Assembly (NCBI RefSeq): GCF_003201775.1
Contig: NZ_QJJZ01000019.1
Span: 26,525-90,524, forward strand
DNA: 64,000 nt
DNA from: Arenibacter sp. ARW7G5Y1
Lineage (GTDB): Bacteria; Bacteroidota; Bacteroidia; Flavobacteriales; Flavobacteriaceae
Direction of reading: 5' to 3'
Both the position numbers and the translations under genes were made by a program. Of this stretch, positions 46,138-56,341 are shown piece by piece. Numbering within the stretch: position 1 is the first letter of the stretch; every line of letters starts with the position of its first letter. The notes beneath the pieces were generated by a model. The model ran no database searches, was not told the origin of the DNA, and was given only the letters and a program-made list of their open reading frames with translations.

Positions 46138-46869
46138 TTAATTAAGGGCAGAAATAGTGTTTTTGGACAACACTTTCTTTAGATTGTCAATGTTACTTTT
46201 GTAGGATTTGGAAAAGGGTAATTGTAGTTTGTCATGCTTTAATGTGCACAGCCCTTTACCATAATTGATCCTAGAGACGAAGTCGATATTTATAATATAG
46301 CTCTGGTGAACCCTTACGAAATTCGTAGGTAAATTGTTCTCAAAAGTCTTTAACGTTTTAAAAGCACTTATAGTACTACCGTCTTTCATAAAAAAGTCGG
46401 TGGCATTGTTATCGGCCTGTAAATACATGATTTCTTGGGTATTTATATACCGATAATCCTTATAGGACTGAAGTAAAAGTGTTTTGGGCTCCTGTTCCTT
46501 GGGGGTTTTTAATTTTAACCTTAAGAGGGTCTTTCTAATGTCGAATTCGTTATAAGGCAATAACCAATAATCAAAAAAATGACATTTTAAGGCTTCAAAC
46601 GCAAATTGCTTCGTTTTCGAAAATCCGATGAAAATGGGAATTTCCTTTAAATATTGATGCATTTCCATAATCATATGAAAATACTCATGGGCCTTTTCAT
46701 TCAAATGGATGAAAACAACATCCGGAGATTTTTTAAGTATACCATTCAGGCCATCTACACTGTTTGTGGCTACTCCTGAACAATAAAATTCACCATATTC
46801 TTCCATATAATGTTGAAGCTGTAAATTGGATTGGGCATCAGAGTCCAAAATGGTATAGGAATATTCCAT
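46138..46869 (-). CDS. LytTR-family regulator with degenerate receiver domain
   Basis: 243 residues. The N-terminal 110 residues have the receiver fold, but the phosphoacceptor position reads PDVVFIHLNE, with His55 where Asp is expected, and the usual Lys-Pro near residue 100 reads LLPYNEFD, so the switch Lys is also gone. The C-terminal LytTR DNA-binding domain is intact (YRYINTQEIMYLQADNNAT; FVRVHQSYIINIDFVSRI). It probably acts without phosphorylation. It is transcribed toward the repeat-protein gene, 141 bp upstream of that gene's start. No partner kinase of the LytS type is adjacent. Confidence 0.87.
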   Translation of the reverse strand: MEYSYTILDSDAQSNLQLQHYMEEYGEFYCSGVATNSVDGLNGILKKSPDVVFIHLNEKAHEYFHMIMEMHQYLKEIPIFIGFSKTKQFAFEALKCHFFDYWLLPYNEFDIRKTLLRLKLKTPKEQEPKTLLLQSYKDYRYINTQEIMYLQADNNATDFFMKDGSTISAFKTLKTFENNLPTNFVRVHQSYIINIDFVSRINYGKGLCTLKHDKLQLPFSKSYKSNIDNLKKVLSKNTISALN

Positions 46870-47016
46870 AATTTCAGATGATTTTAAGGCAATTTAACGA
46901 TACCCCGTAGCAAAGGGGGGTATTTGAACCTTAGAAAAACTAGGGTTTTCATTTTATTGGCAAAATAATTGAAATTTGAAGGAATTTTCCTTCATTGTAT
47001 GATGTATAATACTATT

Positions 47017-48540
47017 TTATTCTGGGATAATGACTTCATATGCGCCAAGTGTTGGATTTTTGGTACGGCCCGCGCCTAAAATATCTAAGGGAACCATCTG
47101 TGCCGTAGCCAGATTTCCTGCTCCAATGGCAACTGAATTTTCCTTGACCAAAAAACTATTGGATGCGGGAGAGGCAAATAGGGGATCCAAATTTAGTAGC
47201 ATATTATTATAATGGGCTGTATCGCTGAAATTGAATAGATCATTTTCAGAACTGTTCTTTAACTTTAAGAGACAGTTTTCAAAGTAATAATTAAACACTG
47301 AGTTTTTATCTTCACTTAGGTCCAATTCGTTCTGATTACTTCCGTATATGATGCAATTGTTAAAGTCGGCCCTTACTAGGTCATAAGAACTGCTACCGTC
47401 CGAATTGGAATTGTCCAAGCGTAGGGCCGCACTAGAGCGGAATCCGTATTTCCAATAGTTGGCTATGGTTGCATGGATAAAGCTGTAATCTCCCCCTAGG
47501 TTGCAGTAAAGGGATATGTTTCCTGCACTTCCCAAAACCAGATTTTCACTTCTAATTACAGCTGTTTTAGCCCAAAGGTTTACATTTTCGCTATTGTAGA
47601 TTTGGGAATTCTTTATGGATAAAGTAGTTTCCTCAAGAGTATTGTCGCCCTGGACAAGAATGCCCACCGTAGCATTTTTAATAGTGAGGTATTCTATTTG
47701 GTTATGTATGCTACCCTTGGAAAGCCATATGGATCCCCATTGTCCCGGAACATCGGTATAGTTGGGTTCTAGGCGATCTCCTTCAAAAACAACTTCATTT
47801 TCCAGTACGTCCCGGTCCTCGCTTAATTTACCGTTAATGTGAAGGGAAGCATTTTCTTTTATCAGTATTCCTGAATCTTTGTGGAAATGCACACGTGTAC
47901 CGGCCTCCATGCTTAAGGTCCTACCTGGTGGAACAACAGCGTAGCCGTATATAACATAGGGTTTGTCTTTAGTGAAGTTGAGCTGATCTGTTCTTAGTGG
48001 GAAACCTTCGACTTTAATTTCTTCCCCAGATTCCTTAATATCAAGAACAATGGTCTCCCGTTGCCCGTTCACGGACCTTTTGGGGTATAAAAAAATGGCA
48101 TCCCTTATCAGGGTAACCAATTGAACTTCTTGCAAATGCGTATCCTTGTCGAATTGAATGGCATCGGTATGTAAAAATTCCTTGGCCTCCGTATTGGCGA
48201 TATCTGCAGTGGTTTCCACAAAGATGTATAGGCTATCTTGGGCGAACAAAGGGATGTCCCTAAATGATTGTCCAGCTTCCCCATCCACATTTAAGCGATA
48301 CTTGCTATTGTCCCCATTCTTGAGCTGGATAGTTGGGATGCTGATATCGGTTGAGCTGCGGTTATACACCTTTAAGGAGTAGGTACTACTGCCAATGTTG
48401 CTGAAAATAGTATCCAAATAAACAGTGTCCTTGGAAAATTCCAATGTACCGTTACTTTTGGTATAATCGAAGTCCGTCCTACATGAGAAAAATAATAGGA
48501 GTAGAACAAGGGTAGAGGGAATACAAAAAGTCTTTAGCAC
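47017..48540 (-). CDS. parallel beta-helix lipoprotein of unknown function
   Basis: 507 residues. A lipoprotein signal (LVLLLLFFSCRTDF) precedes an immunoglobulin-like stretch (TLEFSKDTVYLDTIFSNIGSS) and then a right-handed parallel beta-helix region (about 200-430: VPGQWGSIWLSKGSIHNQIE; YLTIKNATVGILVQGDN; INLWAK-type rungs). It is probably exposed at the cell surface. Similar lipoproteins are common in flavobacteria; no function is assigned. The thioesterase and cyclotransferase genes just upstream run in the same direction (gaps 17 and 2 bp), so the three are likely cotranscribed. Confidence 0.82.
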   Translation of the reverse strand: MLKTFCIPSTLVLLLLFFSCRTDFDYTKSNGTLEFSKDTVYLDTIFSNIGSSTYSLKVYNRSSTDISIPTIQLKNGDNSKYRLNVDGEAGQSFRDIPLFAQDSLYIFVETTADIANTEAKEFLHTDAIQFDKDTHLQEVQLVTLIRDAIFLYPKRSVNGQRETIVLDIKESGEEIKVEGFPLRTDQLNFTKDKPYVIYGYAVVPPGRTLSMEAGTRVHFHKDSGILIKENASLHINGKLSEDRDVLENEVVFEGDRLEPNYTDVPGQWGSIWLSKGSIHNQIEYLTIKNATVGILVQGDNTLEETTLSIKNSQIYNSENVNLWAKTAVIRSENLVLGSAGNISLYCNLGGDYSFIHATIANYWKYGFRSSAALRLDNSNSDGSSSYDLVRADFNNCIIYGSNQNELDLSEDKNSVFNYYFENCLLKLKNSSENDLFNFSDTAHYNNMLLNLDPLFASPASNSFLVKENSVAIGAGNLATAQMVPLDILGAGRTKNPTLGAYEVIIPE

Positions 48541-48557
48541 GGATTTTATATGGATAT

Positions 48558-48956
48558 TTAGGTTTGGGTGAGAAATATACCTTCTATTTCCGGAGATATT
48601 CTCATAGGTTTAAAGGTTTCGGAGTTCAACAAACACCATTCGGTTTTGGATTTGACAAGCAATTGGTTGCTTTCTTTGTTGTACATTTCAACAATCCTAA
48701 CACTTACGGGGCCTTTGGTTTTATCTATATAGGTTTTTATTAAAATTACATCGTCCAATTTTGCGGCACTTTTGTATGTTATATGATGGGTCAATACCAC
48801 CCAGACCGTAGTGTTGATCAAATCTTTAGGGGCTTTGGCCTGCCAATGTTCCTTGGCAATATCCTGCATCCATTGTACATATCGTACATTGTTAACGTGG
48901 TTTAGGTCATCCAGATCATCTTCTACCACCTTTATGGTTTTTTCAAAAATTTCCAT
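48558..48956 (-). CDS. acyl-CoA thioesterase (hot-dog fold, YbgC-like)
   Basis: 132 residues. The 4-hydroxybenzoyl-CoA thioesterase-like motif DDLDDLNHVNNVRYVQWMQDIA (Asp and Asn/His at the active site, near residues 14-24) and later strands (TTVWVVLTHHITYKSAAKL) fit the hot-dog fold. It hydrolyses acyl-CoA thioesters; chain preference is unknown. It starts 2 bp after the cyclotransferase gene. Confidence 0.88.
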   Translation of the reverse strand: MEIFEKTIKVVEDDLDDLNHVNNVRYVQWMQDIAKEHWQAKAPKDLINTTVWVVLTHHITYKSAAKLDDVILIKTYIDKTKGPVSVRIVEMYNKESNQLLVKSKTEWCLLNSETFKPMRISPEIEGIFLTQT

Positions 48957-48958
48957 AG

Positions 48959-49999
48959 TTACTTTTTAAGGATGTTTACCTCAAATAATTTGTCCCAGTT
49001 TTTTCCGGTAACGAAGAAGGTCTTTCTTTCTGGATGATAGGCTACCCCATTAAGTACGTCAAGATTCTGATGCTGGGTAACCCTTTCCTTTAGGCCGCCA
49101 AAATTTATAACGCCTTCAATGGCGCCACTTTTGGCATCAATGATCATCATACTTTCCTTTTGATAGACATTGGCATATATTTTTCCATCTACATATTCCA
49201 GTTCATTGGCCTTATTGAATATGGAGGTGTTGGTTACCGTTTCAAAATGCCCTTCTTCTGCCATGGTTTCAGGGTTTAAAAACCAGATTTTCTCGGTGCC
49301 ATCACTTTTGAAAATTTTGTTGCCATCGTTGCATAAACCCCATCCTTCCTTACTTTGGTTATATTTAAAACTATCTATTTTCTTAAAATCCCTACGGTCG
49401 TAAATAAATCCAACGCCACTTTGCCAGGTGAGTTGATAAATTTTATCGTTTAAAATAGTGATGCCCTCCCCAAAATAAGTGTTGTCCAAGTCTATTTTCT
49501 TTAGGATTTCCCCTGTTTTATAATTCACCTGCCTTAAAGAGGATTTTCCTTTTTTACCCGTACTTTCATATAATGTATCCTTATAAAACTCCAATCCTTG
49601 GGTATAGGCGTCCCTGTCATGGGGGAATTCGTTGAGGATTTCATAGGTGTAGATCTCTGGGGCGTGCTCCGCCAACAATTTAATTCCTTTGGACACTTCA
49701 ACGGTTTCGCCATCGAAACGAATGTTGGCGGTCAAGGTTTTTGCTCCGAGTTCCAATTGGTCCAAGGTAATTTTATTGTTGTTCAGGGCAATTTCCTTAT
49801 TGTCCAATGTATAGGTGATCTGTTCTATTTCTTTATTCTTGAGATTTTTGACAGAAACACCAACTACCTGATTTTTTTGAAATTCAGTCCGGTTTCCTTC
49901 CAGCTGAATCTCGAAGAGTTTAGATGGATTGGTGGTACCGTCACAGGCCAAAAAGAACAGGGGGATTATGAAGAATAGGTTTAGTTTTAAGGTGTTCAT
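48959..49999 (-). CDS. glutaminyl-peptide cyclotransferase (bacterial type)
   Basis: 346 residues. A lipoprotein signal (LFFIIPLFFLACDG) and a short Ig-like region precede the five-bladed propeller of the Glu_cyclase_2 family (EILNEFPHDRDAYTQGLEF; YFGEGITILNDKIYQLTWQSG; ELEYVDGKIYANVY). It turns N-terminal Gln into pyroglutamate on exported proteins. This matters in Bacteroidota because many exported proteins have Gln just after the signal peptide. Confidence 0.9.
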   Translation of the reverse strand: MNTLKLNLFFIIPLFFLACDGTTNPSKLFEIQLEGNRTEFQKNQVVGVSVKNLKNKEIEQITYTLDNKEIALNNNKITLDQLELGAKTLTANIRFDGETVEVSKGIKLLAEHAPEIYTYEILNEFPHDRDAYTQGLEFYKDTLYESTGKKGKSSLRQVNYKTGEILKKIDLDNTYFGEGITILNDKIYQLTWQSGVGFIYDRRDFKKIDSFKYNQSKEGWGLCNDGNKIFKSDGTEKIWFLNPETMAEEGHFETVTNTSIFNKANELEYVDGKIYANVYQKESMMIIDAKSGAIEGVINFGGLKERVTQHQNLDVLNGVAYHPERKTFFVTGKNWDKLFEVNILKK

Positions 50000-50169
50000 T
50001 TTTTAATAAGGGTATAATTTATAATATAATCCTAGTGGGTAAAGTGCCTGGGCCGAACAATTATTTTTTCAATTTTTATTTAGTTGTCTTAAAATCAACC
50101 CGCTATCCCGAAATGGATTTGGCAACTTTATAAGGCAAGATATTTAATAAAATTAAGACCTGAAAACGA

Positions 50170-50199
50170 TTGCAAAAAAATTAAAAGATTGTATATTTG
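50170..50199 (+). promoter_or_regulatory. promoter of the SRP RNA
   Basis: TTG at 50170-50172 and TATATTTG at 50192-50199 are 19 bp apart, an exact fit to the Bacteroidota TTG/TAnnTTTG promoter. Transcription would begin at about 50205, at the 5' end of the SRP RNA. Confidence 0.75.
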
Positions 50200-50202
50200 C
50201 AT

Positions 50203-50298
50203 CGGCAAGTCCTACACGACCAGCTCCTGTAGAATCCCCCAGGGTGGGAACGCAGCAAGGGTATATGGTTGTAGCGGTGCGATGTAGGTAGCTTGCCA
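50203..50298 (+). ncRNA. ffs: small signal recognition particle RNA (4.5S)
   Basis: The ends GGCAAG and CTTGCC pair, as do CCTAC and GTAGG inside them, giving the long SRP hairpin. The apical part holds the Bacteroidota version of the Ffh-binding loop (CAGGGTGGGAACGCAGCAAG). The RNA of about 95 nt guides membrane proteins to the translocon with Ffh. A T-run follows (ATTTTTTG). It sits in the 417-bp gap between the cyclotransferase and SDR genes, with a matching promoter at 50170-50199; the rest of that gap shows nothing. Confidence 0.93.
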
Positions 50299-50416
50299 TT
50301 TTTTGTACCCTATAGTGAAGTTTTTTTCTTTTTTGAGCTATTTGGCGTAGATATCATTTTTATAAGCCTTCCGATTCCTTATTTATTTGTTAATTTGCAT
50401 CCTTAATTTTCTATTA

Positions 50417-51226
50417 ATGGAACAAAGGGTTGTACTGATTACCGGAGGTTCTTCTGGCATTGGAAAATCGATCGGGATTTATTTAAAGTCCAAAGGTTTT
50501 AAAGTATACGGAACAACAAGACGGGTGGCGGGACATGCTGATTTTACCGACTTTGAACTATTGGAATTGGATGTGAGAAATCCGGAAAGTATAACAACTG
50601 CCATTTCGGAGCTAATGGCAAGGGAAGGAAGATTGGATATTCTGATAAACAATGCAGGTATTGGAATTACGGGTCCAATAGAGGAAACGCCACAGGAAGA
50701 GATATTAAAGGCGTTCGATACCAATTTTAATGGCCCCCTGCATATGTCCAAAGCGGTCTTACCGCATATGAGGCAACAGAAAAAGGGATTGATCATCAAC
50801 ATTACATCCATAGCAGGGTATATGGGCTTACCGTACAGGGGTATTTATTCTGCCAGCAAAGGAGCATTGGAGCTGGTTATGGAGGCAATGAGAATGGAAG
50901 TAAAAGGATTTGGGGTGAACATAACCAATTTGGCCCCAGGAGACTTTGCTACCAATATAGCCTCTGGGCGTTACCATGCCCCAATTTTGGAGGACTCGGC
51001 CTACAAGGAATCTTATGGAAGTACCTTGAAAATGATGAACGAGCATGTGGATAGTGGTCAAGACCCCATGATGGTAGCCTATATGGTATATGAAATAATC
51101 AATACAAAAAAACCTAAAGTCCATTATAAGGTAGGACAGTTTATGCAAAAGTTCTCCTTATTTCTTAAAAAAATATTACCGGACAAAGTATATGAGAAAC
51201 TATTGATGAACCATTATAAATTGTAA
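50417..51226 (+). CDS. short-chain dehydrogenase/reductase
   Basis: 269 residues from the ATG at 50417 (MEQRVVLITGGSSGIGKSIG); an earlier in-frame ATG at 50387 only adds a stretch with no SDR counterpart. The NAD(P) motif is TGGSSGIG, with NNAGIG, the catalytic Ser in INITSIAGYMGLPY and Tyr-x3-Lys in YSASKGAL. This is a classical SDR; the substrate is unknown. Confidence 0.92.
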   Translation: MEQRVVLITGGSSGIGKSIGIYLKSKGFKVYGTTRRVAGHADFTDFELLELDVRNPESITTAISELMAREGRLDILINNAGIGITGPIEETPQEEILKAFDTNFNGPLHMSKAVLPHMRQQKKGLIINITSIAGYMGLPYRGIYSASKGALELVMEAMRMEVKGFGVNITNLAPGDFATNIASGRYHAPILEDSAYKESYGSTLKMMNEHVDSGQDPMMVAYMVYEIINTKKPKVHYKVGQFMQKFSLFLKKILPDKVYEKLLMNHYKL

Positions 51227-51298
51227 TTTTGCGTGACTCAAAGATAGACATGCAAAAAGGCAATATCTTTAAAATTAATAATTTAAAAAGCAATTAAC

Positions 51299-51952
51299 AT
51301 GAAGTTCTTTATTGACACAGCTAATTTGGCACAGATAAAAGAAGCCCAGGAATTAGGAGTATTGGATGGGGTAACCACTAATCCTTCCCTAATGGCCAAG
51401 GAAGGTATTACCGGAAGAAACAATATTTTGAAGCACTATGTAGATATCTGTAATATTGTGGATGGCGATGTATCTGCCGAGGTTATTTCCACTGATTTGA
51501 AAGGTATGATCAAGGAGGGTGAGGAATTGGCAGAACTGCATGGGCAAATCGTAGTTAAAGTTCCTATGATAAAGGACGGAATCAAGGCTATAAAATATTT
51601 TGCCGACAAGGGAATAAGGACCAATTGTACTTTGGTATTTTCCTGTGGGCAGGCATTGTTGGCCGCTAAAGCTGGAGCAGCCTATGTTTCTCCATTTATT
51701 GGTAGGTTGGATGATATTTCAACGGACGGTCTAAACTTGATCTCTGAGATTAGGCACATATATGATAATTATGAGTTTGATACCCAAATATTGGCGGCTT
51801 CGGTAAGACACACCATGCATGTGATAGATTGTGCCAAAATTGGCGCCGATGTTATGACCGGACCTTTGTCGGCCATTGAAGGTTTGTTAAAACACCCTTT
51901 AACCGATAGTGGGCTGGCCAAGTTTTTGGAAGACTACCAAAAAGGGAACTAG
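51299..51952 (+). CDS. fsa: fructose-6-phosphate aldolase / transaldolase-like protein
   Basis: 217 residues, the short form typical of MipB/TalC. The N-terminus [33 protein letters not shown], the Schiff-base Lys in [12 protein letters not shown] and [11 protein letters not shown] are all family motifs. It could be a fructose-6-phosphate aldolase or a true transaldolase; the two cannot be told apart reliably here, and in flavobacteria transaldolase is likelier physiologically. A terminator follows. Confidence 0.88.
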   Translation: MKFFIDTANLAQIKEAQELGVLDGVTTNPSLMAKEGITGRNNILKHYVDICNIVDGDVSAEVISTDLKGMIKEGEELAELHGQIVVKVPMIKDGIKAIKYFADKGIRTNCTLVFSCGQALLAAKAGAAYVSPFIGRLDDISTDGLNLISEIRHIYDNYEFDTQILAASVRHTMHVIDCAKIGADVMTGPLSAIEGLLKHPLTDSGLAKFLEDYQKGN

Positions 51953-51974
51953 TTTTTCCACGATTCCAAATAGT

Positions 51975-52020
51975 ACAAAGCCTCTTTGGTCCATGGGACA
52001 AAAGAGGCTTTGTTGTTCTT
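51975..52020 (+). terminator. rho-independent terminator after fsa
   Basis: ACAAAGCCTCTTT pairs with AAAGAGGCTTTGT across a 13-base loop, followed by a T-rich stretch, 22 bp after the stop codon. Confidence 0.82.
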
Positions 52021-52124
52021 AATATTCTGTTTTAACCGTAAGGATAAAGAAAAAAGGATTATTGGAATTAATGATCGGGATGTTCTTGGGCCGAAGGATC
52101 CATTATTTGCAATGGGAAGGTATG

Positions 52125-53513
52125 TTAAAAACTGCTATATAGATCAGCAAATCCGTCTACAATAAGACCATTTTTGGTAATAATGCCCTTATTGAGGCCT
52201 CCTATTACCAAAGCATTTTTTAGATTTTCAAAATCATCGGTACGGAATTGCTTTTCGGTATCCAATTGATTGGTACTCAGCAATGATTGCCACCTTAGGG
52301 CGTCCGTGTTGCAATTTATTCCAATAAAAGTAAACTCTGGCCTATTTTTGGAGAGCTGTGCCACACGCCTAAGGACATTTTCAAAGTTGGATCTTTGGGT
52401 CCCGGACCAAAAATAAAACACGGTATTTTTCTCTTTTTCGGCTATTTCCTGTAGGGTCACCAAAGTTCCATCCGTATTGAAAACTGAAATATTAGGCAAT
52501 TTATTACTAGGCTGCAGATTGTTTACCCCCTGATAAATGGCTTCTATTTCGGCACTGTGCCTGTTGTTCCCGGAACGTCTGTGAAAGTCGCTTATAAAGA
52601 TCCTATTGTTTTCATCAGTATCATGTACATTTATTAGATAGTCTATGGCAACATTTCTGAATAGATTATCCCTTAGGTCCTTTTCCGTAACCAAACTGTC
52701 TATCAGCTTTAACTTGTGTTGGTTAAAATGTAATTTGTTCTTAATGATATTATAGTGTGCATCCTCGCATTTTGTATAACATCCCATATAGGATAAATTA
52801 TTAAAATGCGTCTTCATATAATTGTAGTAGTATCTGTGATAGGATAGATTTTCATTGTTGTAGTCTATCTTATTCCTATAATCATAAAAATTGTCCGGAA
52901 GATCAGGGAGGGTGTTTTTTCTTGTTCTCCTCATGTTCCAGAACGGGTACTTTTCCTTGTAGATGTAATAATTGTAGTCTATACTGGCCTTGGCCATATC
53001 CTCTGCTTTTGTGGACAGGTTTACTTCCGTTACCAGCTCGTTGAGGGTGTTTAATTTAATTGTCTTTATGGAATCCAGTTTACGGGAAAAGTCCACCGGA
53101 TCAAGTTGGGAAAAGGAATAAACTATGGCAGGCTCTGATTCCGTACTTAAAAAGAACTCCACAAGAAAATTATTTATTTCTTCGCCCCTCCCGGAAAATA
53201 TTAATGATTCGTCAAAGTCCTCCGTATTCAAACGGATCATTAAACTATCGCCCCTTTCAAGATAAACGTACTGTAATTCGGGACTATGGTCAAAATGATA
53301 TAGACCTTCCACAACAGTATCCAGCTGTATAACGAATCTATTTTCGTCATTAAGTTTGGCTGAATCCACAACAATATCGTCTTTAAAAAGTACAACATAT
53401 TCGCTTGTGGGATTTACAATTTCACCAGCAAAGAATGCACCAGGGGATTTTTTTTCTATCGTACTGCAACCAACTAATGCAATAAGAAAAGAATATAGTA
53501 AAGGTTTATTCAT
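52125..53513 (-). CDS. thioredoxin-fold lipoprotein without the CXXC motif
   Basis: 462 residues. A lipoprotein signal (LYSFLIALVGCSTIEKK) is followed by a DUF4369-like beta domain (EIVNPTSEYVVLFKDDIVVD), a helical middle and a C-terminal TlpA-like thioredoxin fold (ISVFNTDGTLVTLQEI; TVFYFWSGTQRSNFENVL; FTFIGINCN). At the active-site position, WSGTQRSN has no cysteine, so it should not exchange disulfides. It is likely periplasmic, at the outer or inner membrane. Function unknown. Confidence 0.83.
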   Translation of the reverse strand: MNKPLLYSFLIALVGCSTIEKKSPGAFFAGEIVNPTSEYVVLFKDDIVVDSAKLNDENRFVIQLDTVVEGLYHFDHSPELQYVYLERGDSLMIRLNTEDFDESLIFSGRGEEINNFLVEFFLSTESEPAIVYSFSQLDPVDFSRKLDSIKTIKLNTLNELVTEVNLSTKAEDMAKASIDYNYYIYKEKYPFWNMRRTRKNTLPDLPDNFYDYRNKIDYNNENLSYHRYYYNYMKTHFNNLSYMGCYTKCEDAHYNIIKNKLHFNQHKLKLIDSLVTEKDLRDNLFRNVAIDYLINVHDTDENNRIFISDFHRRSGNNRHSAEIEAIYQGVNNLQPSNKLPNISVFNTDGTLVTLQEIAEKEKNTVFYFWSGTQRSNFENVLRRVAQLSKNRPEFTFIGINCNTDALRWQSLLSTNQLDTEKQFRTDDFENLKNALVIGGLNKGIITKNGLIVDGFADLYSSF

Positions 53514-53632
53514 ATGAGAATAGCTACTTTATAGTGAACAAATCTAATAAACTCAAGAGATACAGGCTGTTAATTGTGAGTTAAAACTATTGTTCCTTAG
53601 TTAAAATGACATCTGTAACCGTTGAAATATAG

Positions 53633-55315
<1,683 letters not shown>

Positions 55316-55340
55316 TTTTGTAGGACCCTATTCTTACATA

Positions 55341-55724
55341 ATGAAAACCTATCTCTACCTATGCATGTTTATTGCATGTCTTGCCGTGGGTTGTTCCGAG
55401 GAAGGCGTTGGGGAAAAGAGTGACGATGCTCCAAGCCTATTGGCCAACTATACCGTAATACTTCAAAAAGACGGGGTTTTGAAAACGGCTTTTTTAAAAG
55501 CCGATTCGGATGGAATTGACGTTGATCCGGACAATGGCGATTTTGAAAAAATGCCTCAGCCAAAACTATACTACAGGAATGGTGACAAAATGGGGTTTTA
55601 TAAACCCGAGGAGGACTGCAGTGCCCATATTACGGTTCACGAATACATAATTAGGAAAATAACCAGCCATGAGCTAAACAAACCTGCCTTCCGGCAGGCA
55701 GGAGAAAAGACTCTTCTTCGCTAG
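55341..55724 (+). CDS. small lipoprotein, probably truncated by repeat insertion
   Basis: 127 residues. The N-terminus is a lipoprotein signal (LYLCMFIACLAVGCSEEG, Cys about 18). The middle (NYTVILQKDGVLKTAFLKAD; PKLYYRNGDKMGFYKPEEDC) looks like the first blade of a longer protein. The last 16 or so codons run through a REP-like palindrome (55683-55702) into the repeat array that starts just after, giving NKPAFRQAGEKTLLR, which does not look like natural coding sequence. I read it as the 5' remnant of a larger gene, though expression of the short form is possible. Confidence 0.55.
   Translation: MKTYLYLCMFIACLAVGCSEEGVGEKSDDAPSLLANYTVILQKDGVLKTAFLKADSDGIDVDPDNGDFEKMPQPKLYYRNGDKMGFYKPEEDCSAHITVHEYIIRKITSHELNKPAFRQAGEKTLLR
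55683..55702. repeat. REP-like palindrome inside the lipoprotein reading frame
   Basis: CCTGCCTTCCGGCAGGCAGG folds into a compact GC-rich hairpin. It lies within the last codons of the small lipoprotein and marks the left border of the repeat array. Copies of the same family are at 14521-14551 and 62754-62772. Confidence 0.7.
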
Positions 55725-55768
55725 GTGGTCCCTAAAATCTCTGGATTTTAAGGACCGATGCCATGGCC

Positions 55769-56341
55769 TAAATTATTTCCAGGGTTTCAATAATTCTTAA
55801 CGGCTATGCCATCTCCACGACGGAAGAAGAACGACCTAACCATAGACCTTGAGTGCAATGCCCAAAGTTATTTAATAACGGAAAATGACTTATCCCCACA
55901 TGAAGGTTGACGGAACGAAAGGACCGGCCTATTTTCAATTTTGTCTTAAATCAAGTGGTTTTCACATTGGAAGGTGGAAGGCGTCCATAGAGCATTTCAC
56001 CCAAGTGAAAGCGGCCTGGACGCCGGGGCCGTGGAAAGTGCGTAGATTTAAAGAAATTTAAAATCAGCCTGCCTTGGCTACAGCTGGCTCCTCCTAACCA
56101 CAAGGTACCCCGTACCTTGGTTGTTCGGCCCTGGTCGTTTTTTATTCATCGGCTGGTCTATTGATTTTTAATGGTATTCATGAATGCTGCGCATTTGGGC
56201 GATGCAAAAAATGAACAGGACACAAAAATGAGATAATTTGGAAATTTGAAAATGTAGCAATGAGTCAATGTGTTAATTTGCTTTCTAGCTTTTGGCCGAG
56301 GAACACAGATCATTGCTAATTGCTAATCGTTCTTTGCTTAC
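55769..56341. repeat. repeat unit 1 (long form)
   Basis: Starts TAAATTATTTCCAGGG and includes the micro-ORF (55806-55910), the nested hairpin (55980-56024), and the long variant block with a second hairpin, AAGGTAC/GTACCTT at about 56101-56118. It ends with the optional AT-rich block, which contains the direct repeat ATTGCTAATTGCTAAT. Confidence 0.8.
55980..56024. repeat. invariant 45-nt nested hairpin, copy 1
   Basis: Outer arms GGCGTCCA/TGGACGCC and inner arms TTTCAC/GTGAAA (loop CCAA) are separated by an internal loop. The sequence is identical in all five complete copies, 56490-56534, 62842-62886, 63310-63354 and 63668-63712 being the others. Confidence 0.85.

Noticed and set aside
55887..55899. 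TTATCCCCACA in each repeat unit, resembling a DnaA box (TTATCCACA), with the thought of a replication origin
   Set aside because: It has two extra C residues, occurs only as part of the repeat, and no dnaA, dnaN or AT-rich unwinding cluster is present.
55980..56024. Group II intron domain V
   Set aside because: Stem lengths, bulge and loop do not match domain V (no GNRA tetraloop or AGC triad in place), and no intron-encoded reverse transcriptase is present.
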